Shown here piece by piece: positions 35,901 to 50,900 of a stretch of 64,000 nucleotides of DNA. A program made the translations under genes and the position numbers. The notes under the pieces were generated by a model. It had not been told where the DNA came from and did not search any database. It worked only from the letters and a program-made list of their open reading frames with translations. Origin of the DNA: Euclidia mi. Its lineage: Eukaryota; Arthropoda; Insecta; Lepidoptera; Erebidae. The first letter of the stretch is position 1; each line of letters starts with the position of its first letter. The stretch is taken from assembly GCA_944739405.2 (NCBI GenBank), contig OX123182.2:64483183-64547182 (forward strand), given 5' to 3'.

Positions 35901-38900
35901 ATGATGATGAGAAATCAATAGATGCAGATTCGGATGGTGTTATTCAGACGAGTAGTCCGAATGCTAGCAAAAGAATCGGTGTGCGGTTCAGGAGTTCGTG
36001 GGCACAAGATGGTATTCGAGAATCTAGTGACGAGGAATTTACGGTCAAAAAGAAAGAAAAGGTAAATATATATTTCATATCCGTTGATCAAGGAAATAAT
36101 CAATTGCAATCGTCAATTTTCTTTCTGACACAAAGAAATACACGATACCTACAACAGAGATTTATGATTGCAATTGACAATTTCACGTTAACATTATATT
36201 TTAAAAGCATGCTTTCAAATAAAATTCCTTAAGATATTTTTAAAGCACTTCTATAAAAAATTATAGTGACCAATGAACACAATATTAACTAGTCGTATCT
36301 TTTAACACTAGGTGATAGATGGAAGGAATTTTCAGCACGCGAAGCCAGGTAGTTATCGAGCATTCGGCGTTAGCATGTAAATAACAATGTAAGACTACAT
36401 ATGCATTAGCTTAAGTAACTTTTCTACTAGTCTAGTAAAAAATTTAGCATTACGTCGAGTTAAGGAAACTTTTCTAAAACATAGGGTATATTTTTCTGTT
36501 GTTTGTGATGGTTATTCGTCACCAACTAATAGGAGAATTATTCATTAATTAATCGTTATTTATTTTTCAACTTTTGAATATACTTCTGATACATTCGTTG
36601 TGGGTGACAGTTTTACTTTCTCCGGGACTTCAGGAGTGTCAAAACTCTTTATGTTCAACGGTCACTGAGTGTACTACACCGTGAAGTCACTAAGAACAGG
36701 TCAACAAACAGATTTAGGACTTATGGACTTTTGAACTATGAATGCAACCATAACATATTTGTAAAATATATGTAGAAAATGTAAACACTAGAAAATTATA
36801 TGACCTCCCAAGATGACCGCCTACATTAAAAAGACGTAAGTGGATGCTCCTGTTTCACCATATTTACTTTGGGAGGCTTACCATATGAACATCATTTACT
36901 GCTTGAGTATGATATCAATAGCTACTAAAAATTTTACTAGTAGATGTCTACAATGTGAAACAGTTGCAGCTCCTTACAAAAATAAAATGTACCACCATTA
37001 TATTTGTTTGAAAAGAGTGGCCATGAGTTTTATCGCCCGTTCTTTCTCGTGGTTCTACCTATTGCATTGCGAACGTGGCAGTAAATGTAAATGTAGAATC
37101 ATTAAGTAACGTAATTAACTTAAATTTTGTCGTTTATAAGCGTCACTTTGTGGCCTAGGTGAATAAATGATTTTGATTTTTGATTTTTTTGAAAAACACG
37201 TAGAGCTCAGCATAAAATAAAAAAAAAGATTATAATTCCTTACTTTTGTGACAAGAATAATAAATTTTAACACATCGCGGCCACGGCAGAAACAATATAT
37301 TATTACTATGCATATGTAGACTTACAGACAGCTTAAGATCCTGAACCTAACTTGAATGTTTTGTGAGTTGAACGACGTAAATTCATTTTGTCACAAGAGC
37401 TTCATGTAAAAATATATCACATTACCAAAAATAAATATGTCTGCTCATATTCATGTTTTTATTAAATAATGAATGAATTTCCTTAGAAATTAGGGAATTA
37501 CCAGACATCGTCGTCAGACGGGGAATGCTCAGCGTCGGCCCCATCCATAGCTCTTCCATCCCACCATACCATGTCTGATTGGGTTGGGCAAACTACTAAC
37601 AGTAAGCATCAATTTATTAATACATTATTTCACTAATGTGTGTGTGTTCCTCAGAACCATCCATGCTTAGAGCGCATTCACATCATGCTTAATGTCAACC
37701 GCTGACTGACTTGATGGAGGTAATACTCTTTTTATAATGTAAAAGCTAATGCAGAACTTAAAAAGCAATTTAATTTTTCGATAAGGAATATTCTAACGAC
37801 TGCATATTAAAAATATACTTCAACTGAATCAGAAAAAAATATTAGCATTTTCACTAGTATCAGAATTTATTCGCCTTACTACTTTAGAAACAATAGCGCG
37901 CCCGATTAATAGTTCAGAAACAATAACGTTCTACTGAAATGGAATAGAAGAAATTAGTTAACTGGCATTTAAAAAAAAATAATATAAGTTTGTCCTTTTA
38001 TCAATCACACTTAACACACAAAAATAATTAAGTAGCACAATAACCCATTTTATACATTCAGAATCTATAAGACTGATGAATCTGACAGACACACAAGATT
38101 GCCTGTCTAGAGGCGAACTGTCAGCGGCTTACATTACGCCTGAATTGGATGCACCCTTATTAACTCCAGATGACATTGACACATTATGGTTATTTTTTTT
38201 CGTGTTGTAGCATGCTATATTCAGATGATATGATGGTGTTATATAACATTGTGTCTATGTTTTGTGTACAGGTGAGGAAAGTAGTTACGAGACACAATCG
38301 GAAGGCGGTCATTCTGATGTAGGCTTTCCGTACACAGCTGACAGCTCTTGGGATCCTTTCGCTATACTCGATCCTACTAGTGACACAGGTAAATGTTACT
38401 CATATTTTAAGGGCGTCTTCAATTTGCAATTTGCTGTTTGAGATATTTAAATCGGTTCGTAAAACCATGAAATGTAGGCAAAAAGAAAACCCATTAAAAC
38501 TTGAACGAGTTGCTAGTATAAATAGCATATAGGAAATGTTTTTAACAGAAGCGCGAAGACCCTTATTCTAAAACGAATTATTACCCGAGCTAAATGCTTT
38601 TCATTGCTATCTTCTTTTAAGGTTCATTACAATTTTATAATTTAGTTTCTTGAGGATAAGGGTTACGTTGGTTTGTCAGAAGTGAACAGCGATGGCACAA
38701 AATCTAGTTTGCAAATCAGCCTGAAAACTTTGATAAAACAGCAATTTCAGCAGCAGGTATCAGATTCTACAATCAAGTCAAACGCAATCAATATGTAGGT
38801 GACCTAGCAAACATTTTAGACCGGCAGGTAGGCAATTAGCTATAAAAAATGATTAACCCAGAGTATGTTAGTTAGCACAAGATCGAATACCCGAGTGATT

Positions 38901-41900
38901 ATAGTCGGTCTTAGGCCCGACACGCATATAGCGAAGCGCAGCTCAAACCATGCAAGTATGCATGCAATTTTGAACATAATTTAAATGTGACGATTGTCGA
39001 TAGCAGTTTGACGCAGGCCCTTACGCGACGTTAGCTGCTAAAGGGAGCACGTCTTTTTTTATGGAATAGGGGGCAAACGAGCAGACGGATCGCCTGATGT
39101 TAAGCGATTACCGCCACCCATGGACACCCGCAACACCAGAGGAGTCACAAGTGCGTTGCCCGCCTTATAAAAAGGAATACACTCTTTTCTTGAAGGTTTG
39201 AAGGTCGTATGGTTCGGAAAAACCGCAGGTGACAGATCATTCCACAGTTTAGAGGTGCGAGGCAGAAAGTTTCTAGAAAAACGCACCGTTGTGGATTGCC
39301 AACCATCTAAATGATGGGGATGGAAATGCTGTCGCGTAGAACGATGGCGGAAAGAGGCGGCAGGGATTAATCTGAACAATTCCTCGGAGCACTCCCCATA
39401 GTAGAAGCGATAAAAGATGCATAGCAAGGCTACGTCTCTATGCAGCGCCAAGGGGTCTAACCGATTGCAAATATCTTGGCAGTCGACAATTCGAGCGGCT
39501 CTCCGTTGGATGCGGTCCAGAGGGAGAAGCTGGTACTGGGGTGCCCCTGCCCAAAGATGAGAACAATATTCCATATGCGGCCGGACCTGCGCCTTATAAA
39601 GGAGCAAGCGGTGGGCCGGAGTGAAATACCGTCTCGATCTATTTAGCACGCCAAGTTTCTTCGAGGCTAACTTAGCCTTACCCTCTAAGTGACCGCGGAA
39701 CTGGACTTCGCTCGATATGTCGACACCAAGTATTCCAATACTGAAGGAGGCAGTTAAGAGGGTGCTTTCAAAAAGAGGACATACGACTATCGGCAGTTTT
39801 TTGCGGTGAACACGCAGACTTGTGTCTTTGTGGGGTTAAATCGGATCAAATTAAGTCTTTCCCAATCCGAGACCATCTCCAAGGAGGTCTCAATTTCAGA
39901 CACAAGTTTATTTCGGCTCTTGATGACTTTTTCCCGAGAAATGTTGGCGTGGCCGGTATATAAAGCATCGCCTGTGCTGTCATCTGCATAACAATGAATG
40001 CCGCTATCTAGCAACATATCATTGATATGCAGGAGGAACAGAGTAGGCGATAGCACGCAGCCTTGAGGGACACCACCATTTACAGACAAGGCGTCAGAGC
40101 ATTCGCCGTCAACTACGACCTTTATGCTTCTGTCTGTAAGAAAGCTGGTGACCCATTCGCATAATTTCTCGGGCAGCCCATAGGAAGGGAGATTCGAAAG
40201 AAGCGCTTTGTGCCAGACCCGATCGAAGGCCTTCGCTATGTCCAAACTGACCGCCAAAGCCTCCCCCTTTGTCTCGATCGCCTGTGCCCAACGATGTGTC
40301 AGATATACTCGAAGATCACCAGCCGACCGACCCTTACGAAAGCCGTATTGCTGGTCACTAAGCAGCTGATTATCCTCTAGAAACCGAAGGAGCTGGCAGT
40401 TAATAATGAACTCCATTATCTTCGAGAAGAGGGAGGTTATGGCTATCGGTCTGTAGTTAGACGGGTTAGAGAGATCGCCTTTTTTAGGGATCGGGTGGAC
40501 CAATGCTGTCTTCCACGATGTTGGGACTACGCCAAAAGAGTAAGGGAGACGAAAAAGGCGTGTCAAAACTGGTGCCAACTCTGGAGCGCAGATCTTCAAC
40601 ACAATAGGGGGAATTCCATCAGGCCCACTCGACTTATGGATATCGAGGGACAGAAGTGCCATACGGACTGCGCGTTGGTGGAACCGAATATCCGGCATAC
40701 AGCCCTTCAACAGCGGTATAGTAGGCGGGTTCTGTCCTCCGTCATCCAAGGTCGAGTTGGACGCAAAGAGTTTGCCCAGAAGATCGGCTTTCTGCTTTGC
40801 GTCGTGGGCCAAGGAGTCATTTCCCATGTGTAGCGGTGGAAAGGATGGCTTACAGAAGTTCCCTTCGATAGCTTTGGCAAGAGACCAGAATGCACGAGTT
40901 CCCGAAGGAAGGCGCTCAAGCCTCTCGCCAATTCTACCGATGTGCTTCGACTTCGCACTAGCAATGTCTCTTTTGAAGGACCTGGAGGCAAAGTTATACT
41001 CCTTTTTTAATGCGCTGGTATTTTCATCCCCTGCCGCCACCGCATCAGCCTATCAGGCTTGATAAGCTTCCTGCTTCCTGCGAGAAGCCTTTTTGGAAGA
41101 TGAACCAAACCAAGGCCGAAATTTGCCACCAATGGGGACCACAGAGGATGGAATGAAAAGTTCCATACCCTGTAGCACCACATCAGCAACAGAATCAGCA
41201 GCGGCGTTGGGATCATCCGGCGAAAAGCATACTTGTCCCCAAGGATGGGACGCAAAGAAGTTCCGCATCCCATCCCAATCTGCTGACTTGTAGTGCCACA
41301 CACGGCGACTGCGTGCAGCCCGCGATCGCAGCGAGCACGTGAGAGGCACCACACTCCGTACAAGGCAGTGGTCTGAGGAGCCAAGTGGGGCGCCTACGGA
41401 TACCTTGTAGCCGTCCGGATGAGAAGTCAGCAGAAGGTCCAGCAGTGAAGGATTCTGGCTTTCAACGTCTGGAATTCGCGTGGGCGTGGTAACCAGTTGT
41501 GTCAGGCCATAAGCCAGTGCGAAGTCGTGAACAGATCTCCCCGCATGATCAGTTTTACTGGGACTGAGCCAGTCGGCGTGATGGGCTTTAAAATCGCCAA
41601 GCAAGATGATCTCTGCTGAAGGGATCTGCTGCTGCACAAAGTCTGAAGCCATTTGGATGTGCTCAATGAGTCGGTCAGTTTCGGTATCACCGCTATGGGA
41701 CCTATAAAGGCAAGCATAGACGCGGGGGTGGTCGTCGCTATCTATACGTAGCCATAAGGTGGAGAGGTCCCTACCTTCAAGATTCCTAAGGTGACGAGAA
41801 CTGATATCGTCTCTAACATACACGCACACTCCGGCCTTGGACAGAAAGGAGTGTTCAAGTCCATACCCAGGGTAAGTAAGGTAGGAAGTGTCTGCTGGAG

Positions 41901-44900
41901 GCGATATCTGCGTCTCAGTCAAGAAGAGCAAGGCCGGCTTTGTTGTCTCGAGGTGGTGGTGGACAGCATTAAGGTTGGTGTGTAATCCCCTGATATTGCA
42001 GAAGTCCACGGCCAGTGTGGCAGGGGGTGCCAGGATATTTTTGCTCCTTTTAATGGAATTTTCGAGCGCAGTTTTGCCCCCAAGAGTACGAAGGGCGGCC
42101 TGGGCGTTCACGCCTAGATGCGTTGTGTCCTGAACGCGGACGTCCAGAGAGGGATTCTCCAACGCTAGCGCAGTTGGTACTCTCCTGGGGTAGCAAAAAG
42201 TTTTTCAACTGAACCATCATAGGGGGTTGGGGGATTGGGCTTCCGGTATCCTCACTCACTCGGCGAAACACAACGCAAGCGTTGTTTCACGCCGGTATTC
42301 TGTGAGGTCGTGGTATCACTCCGGTCGAGCCTGACCCATTCGTGCCGAAGCATGGCTCTCCCACGGTATAAGAGAAGGCACGTAATAAATAAGTTTGATA
42401 ACTCCATCTTTCAATTTTTTCTAGCTGATTTGGGCTTTGGTCTTTGGTCGTCTTAATCCTTCATCCATGTTCTTTTTAACCGCCTTCAAAATAAAATGTA
42501 TGTGACATACGGACAGACAGACAGAGGTGACAAATCTATAAGGGTTCCGATTTTACCAAAAAGGAGAAGGTTCTCAATTTGATTTTTTTTTGTGTTACAT
42601 ACAGTAAAATGTACGATGTGGGAGCGAGGATCAACTCTCCGCGCGGAGCTATCAGCTGTAGACATCAGTTGGTACGTAGTGGCGCGGGCGGAGCGCGCCA
42701 TGGCGGCCGACGGCTGCCTGTGGGCCGGCCTCGTCATGGCCGCCGCCGTCGCGCTCGTGGCGCCCGTCATACGACTCGTGCAGGTCAGTTAGCATCACAT
42801 AGTATGTAGCTCTCTATCAGCTGTAGACATCAGTTGGTACGTAGTGGCGCGGGCGGAGCGCGCCATGGCGGCCGACGGCTGCCTGTGGGCCGGCCTCGTC
42901 ATGGCCGCCGCCGTCGCGCTCGTGGCGCCCGTCATACGACTCGTGCAGGTCAGTTAGCATCACATAGTATGTAGCTCTCTATCAGCTGTAGACATCAGTT
43001 GGTACGTAGTGGCGCGGGCGGAGCGCGCCATGGCGGCCGACGGCTGCCTGTGGGCCGGCCTCGTCATGGCCGCCGCCGTCGCGCTCGTGGCGCCCGTCAT
43101 ACGACTCGTACAGGTCAGTTAGCATCACATAGTATGTAGCTCTCTATCAGCTGTAGACATCAGTTGGTACGTAGTGGCGCGGGCGGAGCGCGCCATGGCG
43201 GCCGACGGCTGCCTGTGGGCCGGCCTCGTCATGGCCGCCGCCGTCGCGCTCGTGGCGCCCGTCATACGACTCGTGCAGGTCAGTTAGCATCACATAGTAT
43301 GTAGCTCTCTATCAGCTGTAGACATCAGTTGGTACGTAGTGGCGCGGGCGGAGCGCGCCATGGCGGCCGACGGCTGCCTGTGGGCCGGCCTCGTCATGGC
43401 CGCCGCCGTCGCGCTCGTGGCGCCCGTCATACGACTCGTGCAGGTCAGTTAGCATCACATAGTATGTAGCTCTCTATCAGCTGTAGACATCAGTTGGTAC
43501 GTAGTGGCGCGGGCGGAGCGCGCCATGGCGGCCGACGGCTGCCTGTGGGCCGGCCTCGTCATGGCCGCCGCCGTCGCGCTCGTGGCGCCCGTCATACGAC
43601 TCGTGCAGGTCAGTTAGCATCACATAGTATGTAGCTCTCTATCAGCTGTAGACATCAGTTGGTACGTAGTGGCGCGGGCGGAGCGCGCCATGGCGGCCGA
43701 CGGCTGCCTGTGGGCCGGCCTCGTCATGGCCGCCGCCGTCGCGCTCGTGGCGCCCGTCATACGACTCGTGCAGGTCAGTTAGCATCACATAGTATGTAGC
43801 TCTCTATCAGCTGTAGACATCAGTTGGTACGTAGTGGCGCGGGCGGAGCGCGCCATGGCGGCCGACGGCTGCCTGTGGGCCGGCCTCGTCATGGCCGCCG
43901 CCGTCGCGCTCGTGGCGCCCGTCATACGACTCGTGCAGGTCAGTTAGCATCACATAGTATGTAGCTCTCTATCAGCTGTAGACATCAGTTGGTACGTAGT
44001 GGCGCGGGCGGAGCGCGCCATGGCGGCCGACGGCTGCCTGTGGGCCGGCCTCGTCATGGCCGCCGCCGTCGCGCTCGTGGCGCCCGTCATACGACTCGTG
44101 CAGGTCAGTTAGCATCACATAGTATGTAGCTATCAGCTGTAGACATCAGTTGGTACGTAGTGGCGCGGGCGGAGCGCGCCATGGCGGCCGACGGCTGCCT
44201 GTGGGCCGGCCTCGTCATGGCCGCCGCCGTCGCGCTCGTGGCGCCCGTCATACGACTCGTGCAGGTCAGTTAGCATCACATAGTATGTAGCTCTCTATCA
44301 GCTGTAGACATCAGTTGGTACGTAGTGGCGCGGGCGGAGCGCGCCATGGCGGCCGACGGCTGCCTGTGGGCCGGCCTCGTCATGGCCGCCGCCGTCGCGC
44401 TCGTGGCGCCCGTCATACGACTCGTGCAGGTCAGTTAGCATCACATAGTATGTAGCTCTCTATCAGCTGTAGACATCAGTTGGTACGTAGTGGCGCGGGC
44501 GGAGCGCGCCATGGCGGCCGACGGCTGCCTGTGGGCCGGCCTCGTCATGGCCGCCGCCGTCGCGCTCGTGGCGCCCGTCATACGACTCGTGCAGGTCAGT
44601 TAGCATCACATAGTATGTAGCTATCAGCTGTAGACATCAGTTGGTACGTAGTGGCGCGGGCGGAGCGCGCCATGGCGGCCGACGGCTGCCTGTGGGCCGG
44701 CCTCGTCATGGCCGCCGCCGTCGCGCTCGTGGCGCCCGTCATACGACTCGTGCAGGTCAGTTAGCATCACATAGTATGTAGCTATCAGCTGTAGACATCA
44801 GTTGGTACGTAGTGGCGCGGGCGGAGCGCGCCATGGCGGCCGACGGCTGCCTGTGGGCCGGCCTCGTCATGGCCGCCGCCGTCGCGCTCGTGGCGCCCGT

Positions 44901-47900
44901 CATACGACTCGTGCAGGTCAGTTAGCATCACATAGTATGTAGCTATCAGCTGTAGACATCAGTTGGTACGTAGTGGCGCGGGCGGAGCGCGCCATGGCGG
45001 CCGACGGCTGCCTGTGGGCCGGCCTCGTCATGGCCGCCGCCGTCGCGCTCGTGGCGCCCGTCATACGACTCGTGCAGGTCAGTTAGCATCACATAGTATG
45101 TAGCTCTCTATCAGCTGTAGACATCAGTTGGTACGTAGTGGCGCGGGCGGAGCGCGCCATGGCGGCCGACGGCTGCCTGTGGGCCGGCCTCGTCATGGCC
45201 GCCGCCGTCGCGCTCGTGGCGCCCGTCATACGACTCGTGCAGGTCAGTTAGCATCACATAGTATGTAGCTCTCTATCAGCTGTAGACATCAGTTGGTACG
45301 TAGTGGCGCGGGCGGAGCGCGCCATGGCGGCCGACGGCTGCCTGTGGGCCGGCCTCGTCATGGCCGCCGCCGTCGCGCTCGTGGCGCCCGTCATACGACT
45401 CGTGCAGGTCAGTTAGCATCACATAGTATGTAGCTCTCTATCAGCTGTAGACATCAGTTGGTACGTAGTGGCGCGGGCGGAGCGCGCCATGGCGGCCGAC
45501 GGCTGCCTGTGGGCCGGCCTCGTCATGGCCGCCGCCGTCGCGCTCGTGGCGCCCGTCATACGACTCGTGCAGGTCAGTTAGCATCACATAGTATGTAGCT
45601 CTCTATCAGCTGTAGACATCAGTTGGTACGTAGTGGCGCGGGCGGAGCGCGCCATGGCGGCCGACGGCTGCCTGTGGGCCGGCCTCGTCATGGCCGCCGC
45701 CGTCGCGCTCGTGGCGCCCGTCATACGACTCGTGCAGGTCAGTTAGCATCACATAGTATGTAGCTCTCTATCAGCTGTAGACATCAGTTGGTACGTAGTG
45801 GCGCGGGCGGAGCGCGCCATGGCGGCCGACGGCTGCCTGTGGGCCGGCCTCGTCATGGCCGCCGCCGTCGCGCTCGTGGCGCCCGTCATACGACTCGTGC
45901 AGGTCAGTTAGCATCACATAGTATGTAGCTCTCTATCAGCTGTAGACATCAGTTGGTACGTAGTGGCGCGGGCGGAGCGCGCCATGGCGGCCGACGGCTG
46001 CCTGTGGGCCGGCCTCGTCATGGCCGCCGCCGTCGCGCTCGTGGCGCCCGTCATACGACTCGTGCAGGTCAGTTAGCATCACATAGTATGTAGCTCTCTA
46101 TCAGCTGTAGACATCAGTTGGTACGTAGTGGCGCGGGCGGAGCGCGCCATGGCGGCCGACGGCTGCCTGTGGGCCGGCCTCGTCATGGCCGCCGCCGTCG
46201 CGCTCGTGGCGCCCGTCATACGACTCGTGCAGGTCAGTTAGCATCACATAGTATGTAGCTATCAGCTGTAGACATCAGTTGGTACGTAGTGGCGCGGGCG
46301 GAGCGCGCCATGGCGGCCGACGGCTGCCTGTGGGCCGGCCTCGTCATGGCCGCCGCCGTCGCGCTCGTGGCGCCCGTCATACGACTCGTGCAGGTCAGTT
46401 AGCATCACATAGTATGTAGCTCTCTATCAGCTGTAGACATCAGTTGGTACGTAGTGGCGCGGGCGGAGCGCGCCATGGCGGCCGACGGCTGCCTGTGGGC
46501 CGGCCTCGTCATGGCCGCCGCCGTCGCGCTCGTGGCGCCCGTCATACGACTCGTGCAGGTCAGTTAGCATCACATAGTATGTAGCTCTCTATCAGCTGTA
46601 GACATCAGTTGGTACGTAGTGGCGCGGGCGGAGCGCGCCATGGCGGCCGACGGCTGCCTGTGGGCCGGCCTCGTCATGGCCGCCGCCGTCGCGCTCGTGG
46701 CGCCCGTCATACGACTCGTGCAGGTCAGTTAGCATCACATAGTATGTAGCTCTCTATCAGCTGTAGACATCAGTTGGTACGTAGTGGCGCGGGCGGAGCG
46801 CGCCATGGCGGCCGACGGCTGCCTGTGGGCCGGCCTCGTCATGGCCGCCGCCGTCGCGCTCGTGGCGCCCGTCATACGACTCGTGCAGGTCAGTTAGCAT
46901 CACATAGTATGTAGCTCTCTATCAGCTGTAGACATCAGTTGGTACGTAGTGGCGCGGGCGGAGCGCGCCATGGCGGCCGACGGCTGCCTGTGGGCCGGCC
47001 TCGTCATGGCCGCCGCCGTCGCGCTCGTGGCGCCCGTCATACGACTCGTGCAGGTCAGTTAGCATCACATAGTATGTAGCTCTCTATCAGCTGTAGACAT
47101 CAGTTGGTACGTAGTGGCGCGGGCGGAGCGCGCCATGGCGGCCGACGGCTGCCTGTGGGCCGGCCTCGTCATGGCCGCCGCCGTCGCGCTCGTGGCGCCC
47201 GTCATACGACTCGTGCAGGTCAGTTAGCATCACATAGTATGTAGCTCTCTATCAGCTGTAGACATCAGTTGGTACGTAGTGGCGCGGGCGGAGCGCGCCA
47301 TGGCGGCCGACGGCTGCCTGTGGGCCGGCCTCGTCATGGCCGCCGCCGTCGCGCTCGTGGCGCCCGTCATACGACTCGTGCAGGTCAGTTAGCATCACAT
47401 AGTATGTAGCTCTCTATCAGCTGTAGACATCAGTTGGTACGTAGTGGCGCGGGCGGAGCGCGCCATGGCGGCCGACGGCTGCCTGTGGGCCGGCCTCGTC
47501 ATGGCCGCCGCCGTCGCGCTCGTGGCGCCCGTCATACGACTCGTGCAGGTCAGTTAGCATCACATAGTATGTAGCTCTCTATCAGCTGTAGACATCAGTT
47601 GGTACGTAGTGGCGCGGGCGGAGCGCGCCATGGCGGCCGACGGCTGCCTGTGGGCCGGCCTCGTCATGGCCGCCGCCGTCGCGCTCGTGGCGCCCGTCAT
47701 ACGACTCGTGCAGGTCAGTTAGCATCACATAGTATGTAGCTCTCTATCAGCTGTAGACATCAGTTGGTACGTAGTGGCGCGGGCGGAGCGCGCCATGGCG
47801 GCCGACGGCTGCCTGTGGGCCGGCCTCGTCATGGCCGCCGCCGTCGCGCTCGTGGCGCCCGTCATACGACTCGTGCAGGTCAGTTAGCATCACATAGTAT

Positions 47901-50900
47901 GTAGCTCTCTATCAGCTGTAGACATCAGTTGGTACGTAGTGGCGCGGGCGGAGCGCGCCATGGCGGCCGACGGCTGCCTGTGGGCCGGCCTCGTCATGGC
48001 CGCCGCCGTCGCGCTCGTGGCGCCCGTCATACGACTCGTGCAGGTCAGTTAGCATCACATAGTATGTAGCTCTCTATCAGCTGTAGACATCAGTTGGTAC
48101 GTAGTGGCGCGGGCGGAGCGCGCCATGGCGGCCGACGGCTGCCTGTGGGCCGGCCTCGTCATGGCCGCCGCCGTCGCGCTCGTGGCGCCCGTCATACGAC
48201 TCGTGCAGGTCAGTTAGCATCACATAGTATGTAGCTATCAGCTGTAGACATCAGTTGGTACGTAGTGGCGCGGGCGGAGCGCGCCATGGCGGCCGACGGC
48301 TGCCTGTGGGCCGGCCTCGTCATGGCCGCCGCCGTCGCGCTCGTGGCGCCCGTCATACGACTCGTGCAGGTCAGTTAGCATCACATAGTATGTAGCTCTC
48401 TATCAGCTGTAGACATCAGTTGGTACGTAGTGGCGCGGGCGGAGCGCGCCATGGCGGCCGACGGCTGCCTGTGGGCCGGCCTCGTCATGGCCGCCGCCGT
48501 CGCGCTCGTGGCGCCCGTCATACGACTCGTGCAGGTCAGTTAGCATCACATAGTATGTAGCTATCAGCTGTAGACATCAGTTGGTACGTAGTGGCGCGGG
48601 CGGAGCGCGCCATGGCGGCCGACGGCTGCCTGTGGGCCGGCCTCGTCATGGCCGCCGCCGTCGCGCTCGTGGCGCCCGTCATACGACTCGTGCAGGTCAG
48701 TTAGCATCACATAGTATGTAGCTCTCTATCAGCTGTAGACATCAGTTGGTACGTAGTGGCGCGGGCGGAGCGCGCCATGGCGGCCGACGGCTGCCTGTGG
48801 GCCGGCCTCGTCATGGCCGCCGCCGTCGCGCTCGTGGCGCCCGTCATACGACTCGTGCAGGTCAGTTAGCATCACATAGTATGTAGCTCTCTATCAGCTG
48901 TAGACATCAGTTGGTACGTAGTGGCGCGGGCGGAGCGCGCCATGGCGGCCGACGGCTGCCTGTGGGCCGGCCTCGTCATGGCCGCCGCCGTCGCGCTCGT
49001 GGCGCCCGTCATACGACTCGTGCAGGTCAGTTAGCATCACATAGTATGTAGCTCTCTATCAGCTGTAGACATCAGTTGGTACGTAGTGGCGCGGGCGGAG
49101 CGCGCCATGGCGGCCGACGGCTGCCTGTGGGCCGGCCTCGTCATGGCCGCCGCCGTCGCGCTCGTGGCGCCCGTCATACGACTCGTGCAGGTCAGTTAGC
49201 ATCACATAGTATGTAGCTATCAGCTGTAGACATCAGTTGGTACGTAGTGGCGCGGGCGGAGCGCGCCATGGCGGCCGACGGCTGCCTGTGGGCCGGCCTC
49301 GTCATGGCCGCCGCCGTCGCGCTCGTGGCGCCCGTCATACGACTCGTGCAGGTCAGTTAGCATCACATAGTATGTAGCTCTCTATCAGCTGTAGACATCA
49401 GTTGGTACGTAGTGGCGCGGGCGGAGCGCGCCATGGCGGCCGACGGCTGCCTGTGGGCCGGCCTCGTCATGGCCGCCGCCGTCGCGCTCGTGGCGCCCGT
49501 CATACGACTCGTGCAGGTCAGTTAGCATCACATAGTATGTAGCTCTCTATCAGCTGTAGACATCAGTTGGTACGTAGTGGCGCGGGCGGAGCGCGCCATG
49601 GCGGCCGACGGCTGCCTGTGGGCCGGCCTCGTCATGGCCGCCGCCGTCGCGCTCGTGGCGCCCGTCATACGACTCGTGCAGGTCAGTTAGCATCACATAG
49701 TATGTAGCTCTCTATCAGCTGTAGACATCAGTTGGTACGTAGTGGCGCGGGCGGAGCGCGCCATGGCGGCCGACGGCTGCCTGTGGGCCGGCCTCGTCAT
49801 GGCCGCCGCCGTCGCGCTCGTGGCGCCCGTCATACGACTCGTGCAGGTCAGTTAGCATCACATAGTATGTAGCTCTCTATCAGCTGTAGACATCAGTTGG
49901 TACGTAGTGGCGCGGGCGGAGCGCGCCATGGCGGCCGACGGCTGCCTGTGGGCCGGCCTCGTCATGGCCGCCGCCGTCGCGCTCGTGGCGCCCGTCATAC
50001 GACTCGTGCAGGTCAGTTAGCATCACATAGTATGTAGCTCTCTATCAGCTGTAGACATCAGTTGGTACGTAGTGGCGCGGGCGGAGCGCGCCATGGCGGC
50101 CGACGGCTGCCTGTGGGCCGGCCTCGTCATGGCCGCCGCCGTCGCGCTCGTGGCGCCCGTCATACGACTCGTGCAGGTCAGTTAGCATCACATAGTATGT
50201 AGCTCTCTATCAGCTGTAGACATCAGTTGGTACGTAGTGGCGCGGGCGGAGCGCGCCATGGCGGCCGACGGCTGCCTGTGGGCCGGCCTCGTCATGGCCG
50301 CCGCCGTCGCGCTCGTGGCGCCCGTCATACGACTCGTGCAGGTCAGTTAGCATCACATAGTATGTAGCTATCAGCTGTAGACATCAGTTGGTACGTAGTG
50401 GCGCGGGCGGAGCGCGCCATGGCGGCCGACGGCTGCCTGTGGGCCGGCCTCGTCATGGCCGCCGCCGTCGCGCTCGTGGCGCCCGTCATACGACTCGTGC
50501 AGGTCAGTTAGCATCACATAGTATGTAGCTCTCTATCAGCTGTAGACATCAGTTGGTACGTAGTGGCGCGGGCGGAGCGCGCCATGGCGGCCGACGGCTG
50601 CCTGTGGGCCGGCCTCGTCATGGCCGCCGCCGTCGCGCTCGTGGCGCCCGTCATACGACTCGTGCAGGTCAGTTAGCATCACATAGTATGTAGCTCTCTA
50701 TCAGCTGTAGACATCAGTTGGTACGTAGTGGCGCGGGCGGAGCGCGCCATGGCGGCCGACGGCTGCCTGTGGGCCGGCCTCGTCATGGCCGCCGCCGTCG
50801 CGCTCGTGGCGCCCGTCATACGACTCGTGCAGGTCAGTTAGCATCACATAGTATGTAGCTCTCTATCAGCTGTAGACATCAGTTGGTACGTAGTGGCGCG

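Larger units (their letters stand above)
39052..42375 (-). mobile_element. Near-full-length APE-type LINE (CR1/Jockey group), inactive
   Basis: The 5' end on the minus strand is near 42375 (ataccgtgggagagccatgc). The 3' end is an A-run at 39052-39058. Order: leader, endonuclease (41053-42162), polymerase (39787-41040), C-terminal part (39059-39786). One double stop and one frameshift interrupt an otherwise continuous frame, so inactivation looks recent. It sits antisense in the phtf intron before coding exon 9. A truncated sister end is at 26325. Confidence 0.82.

Noticed and set aside
40495..41293. Plus-strand frames of 66-112 codons
   Set aside because: Shadows of the minus-strand LINE endonuclease and polymerase.
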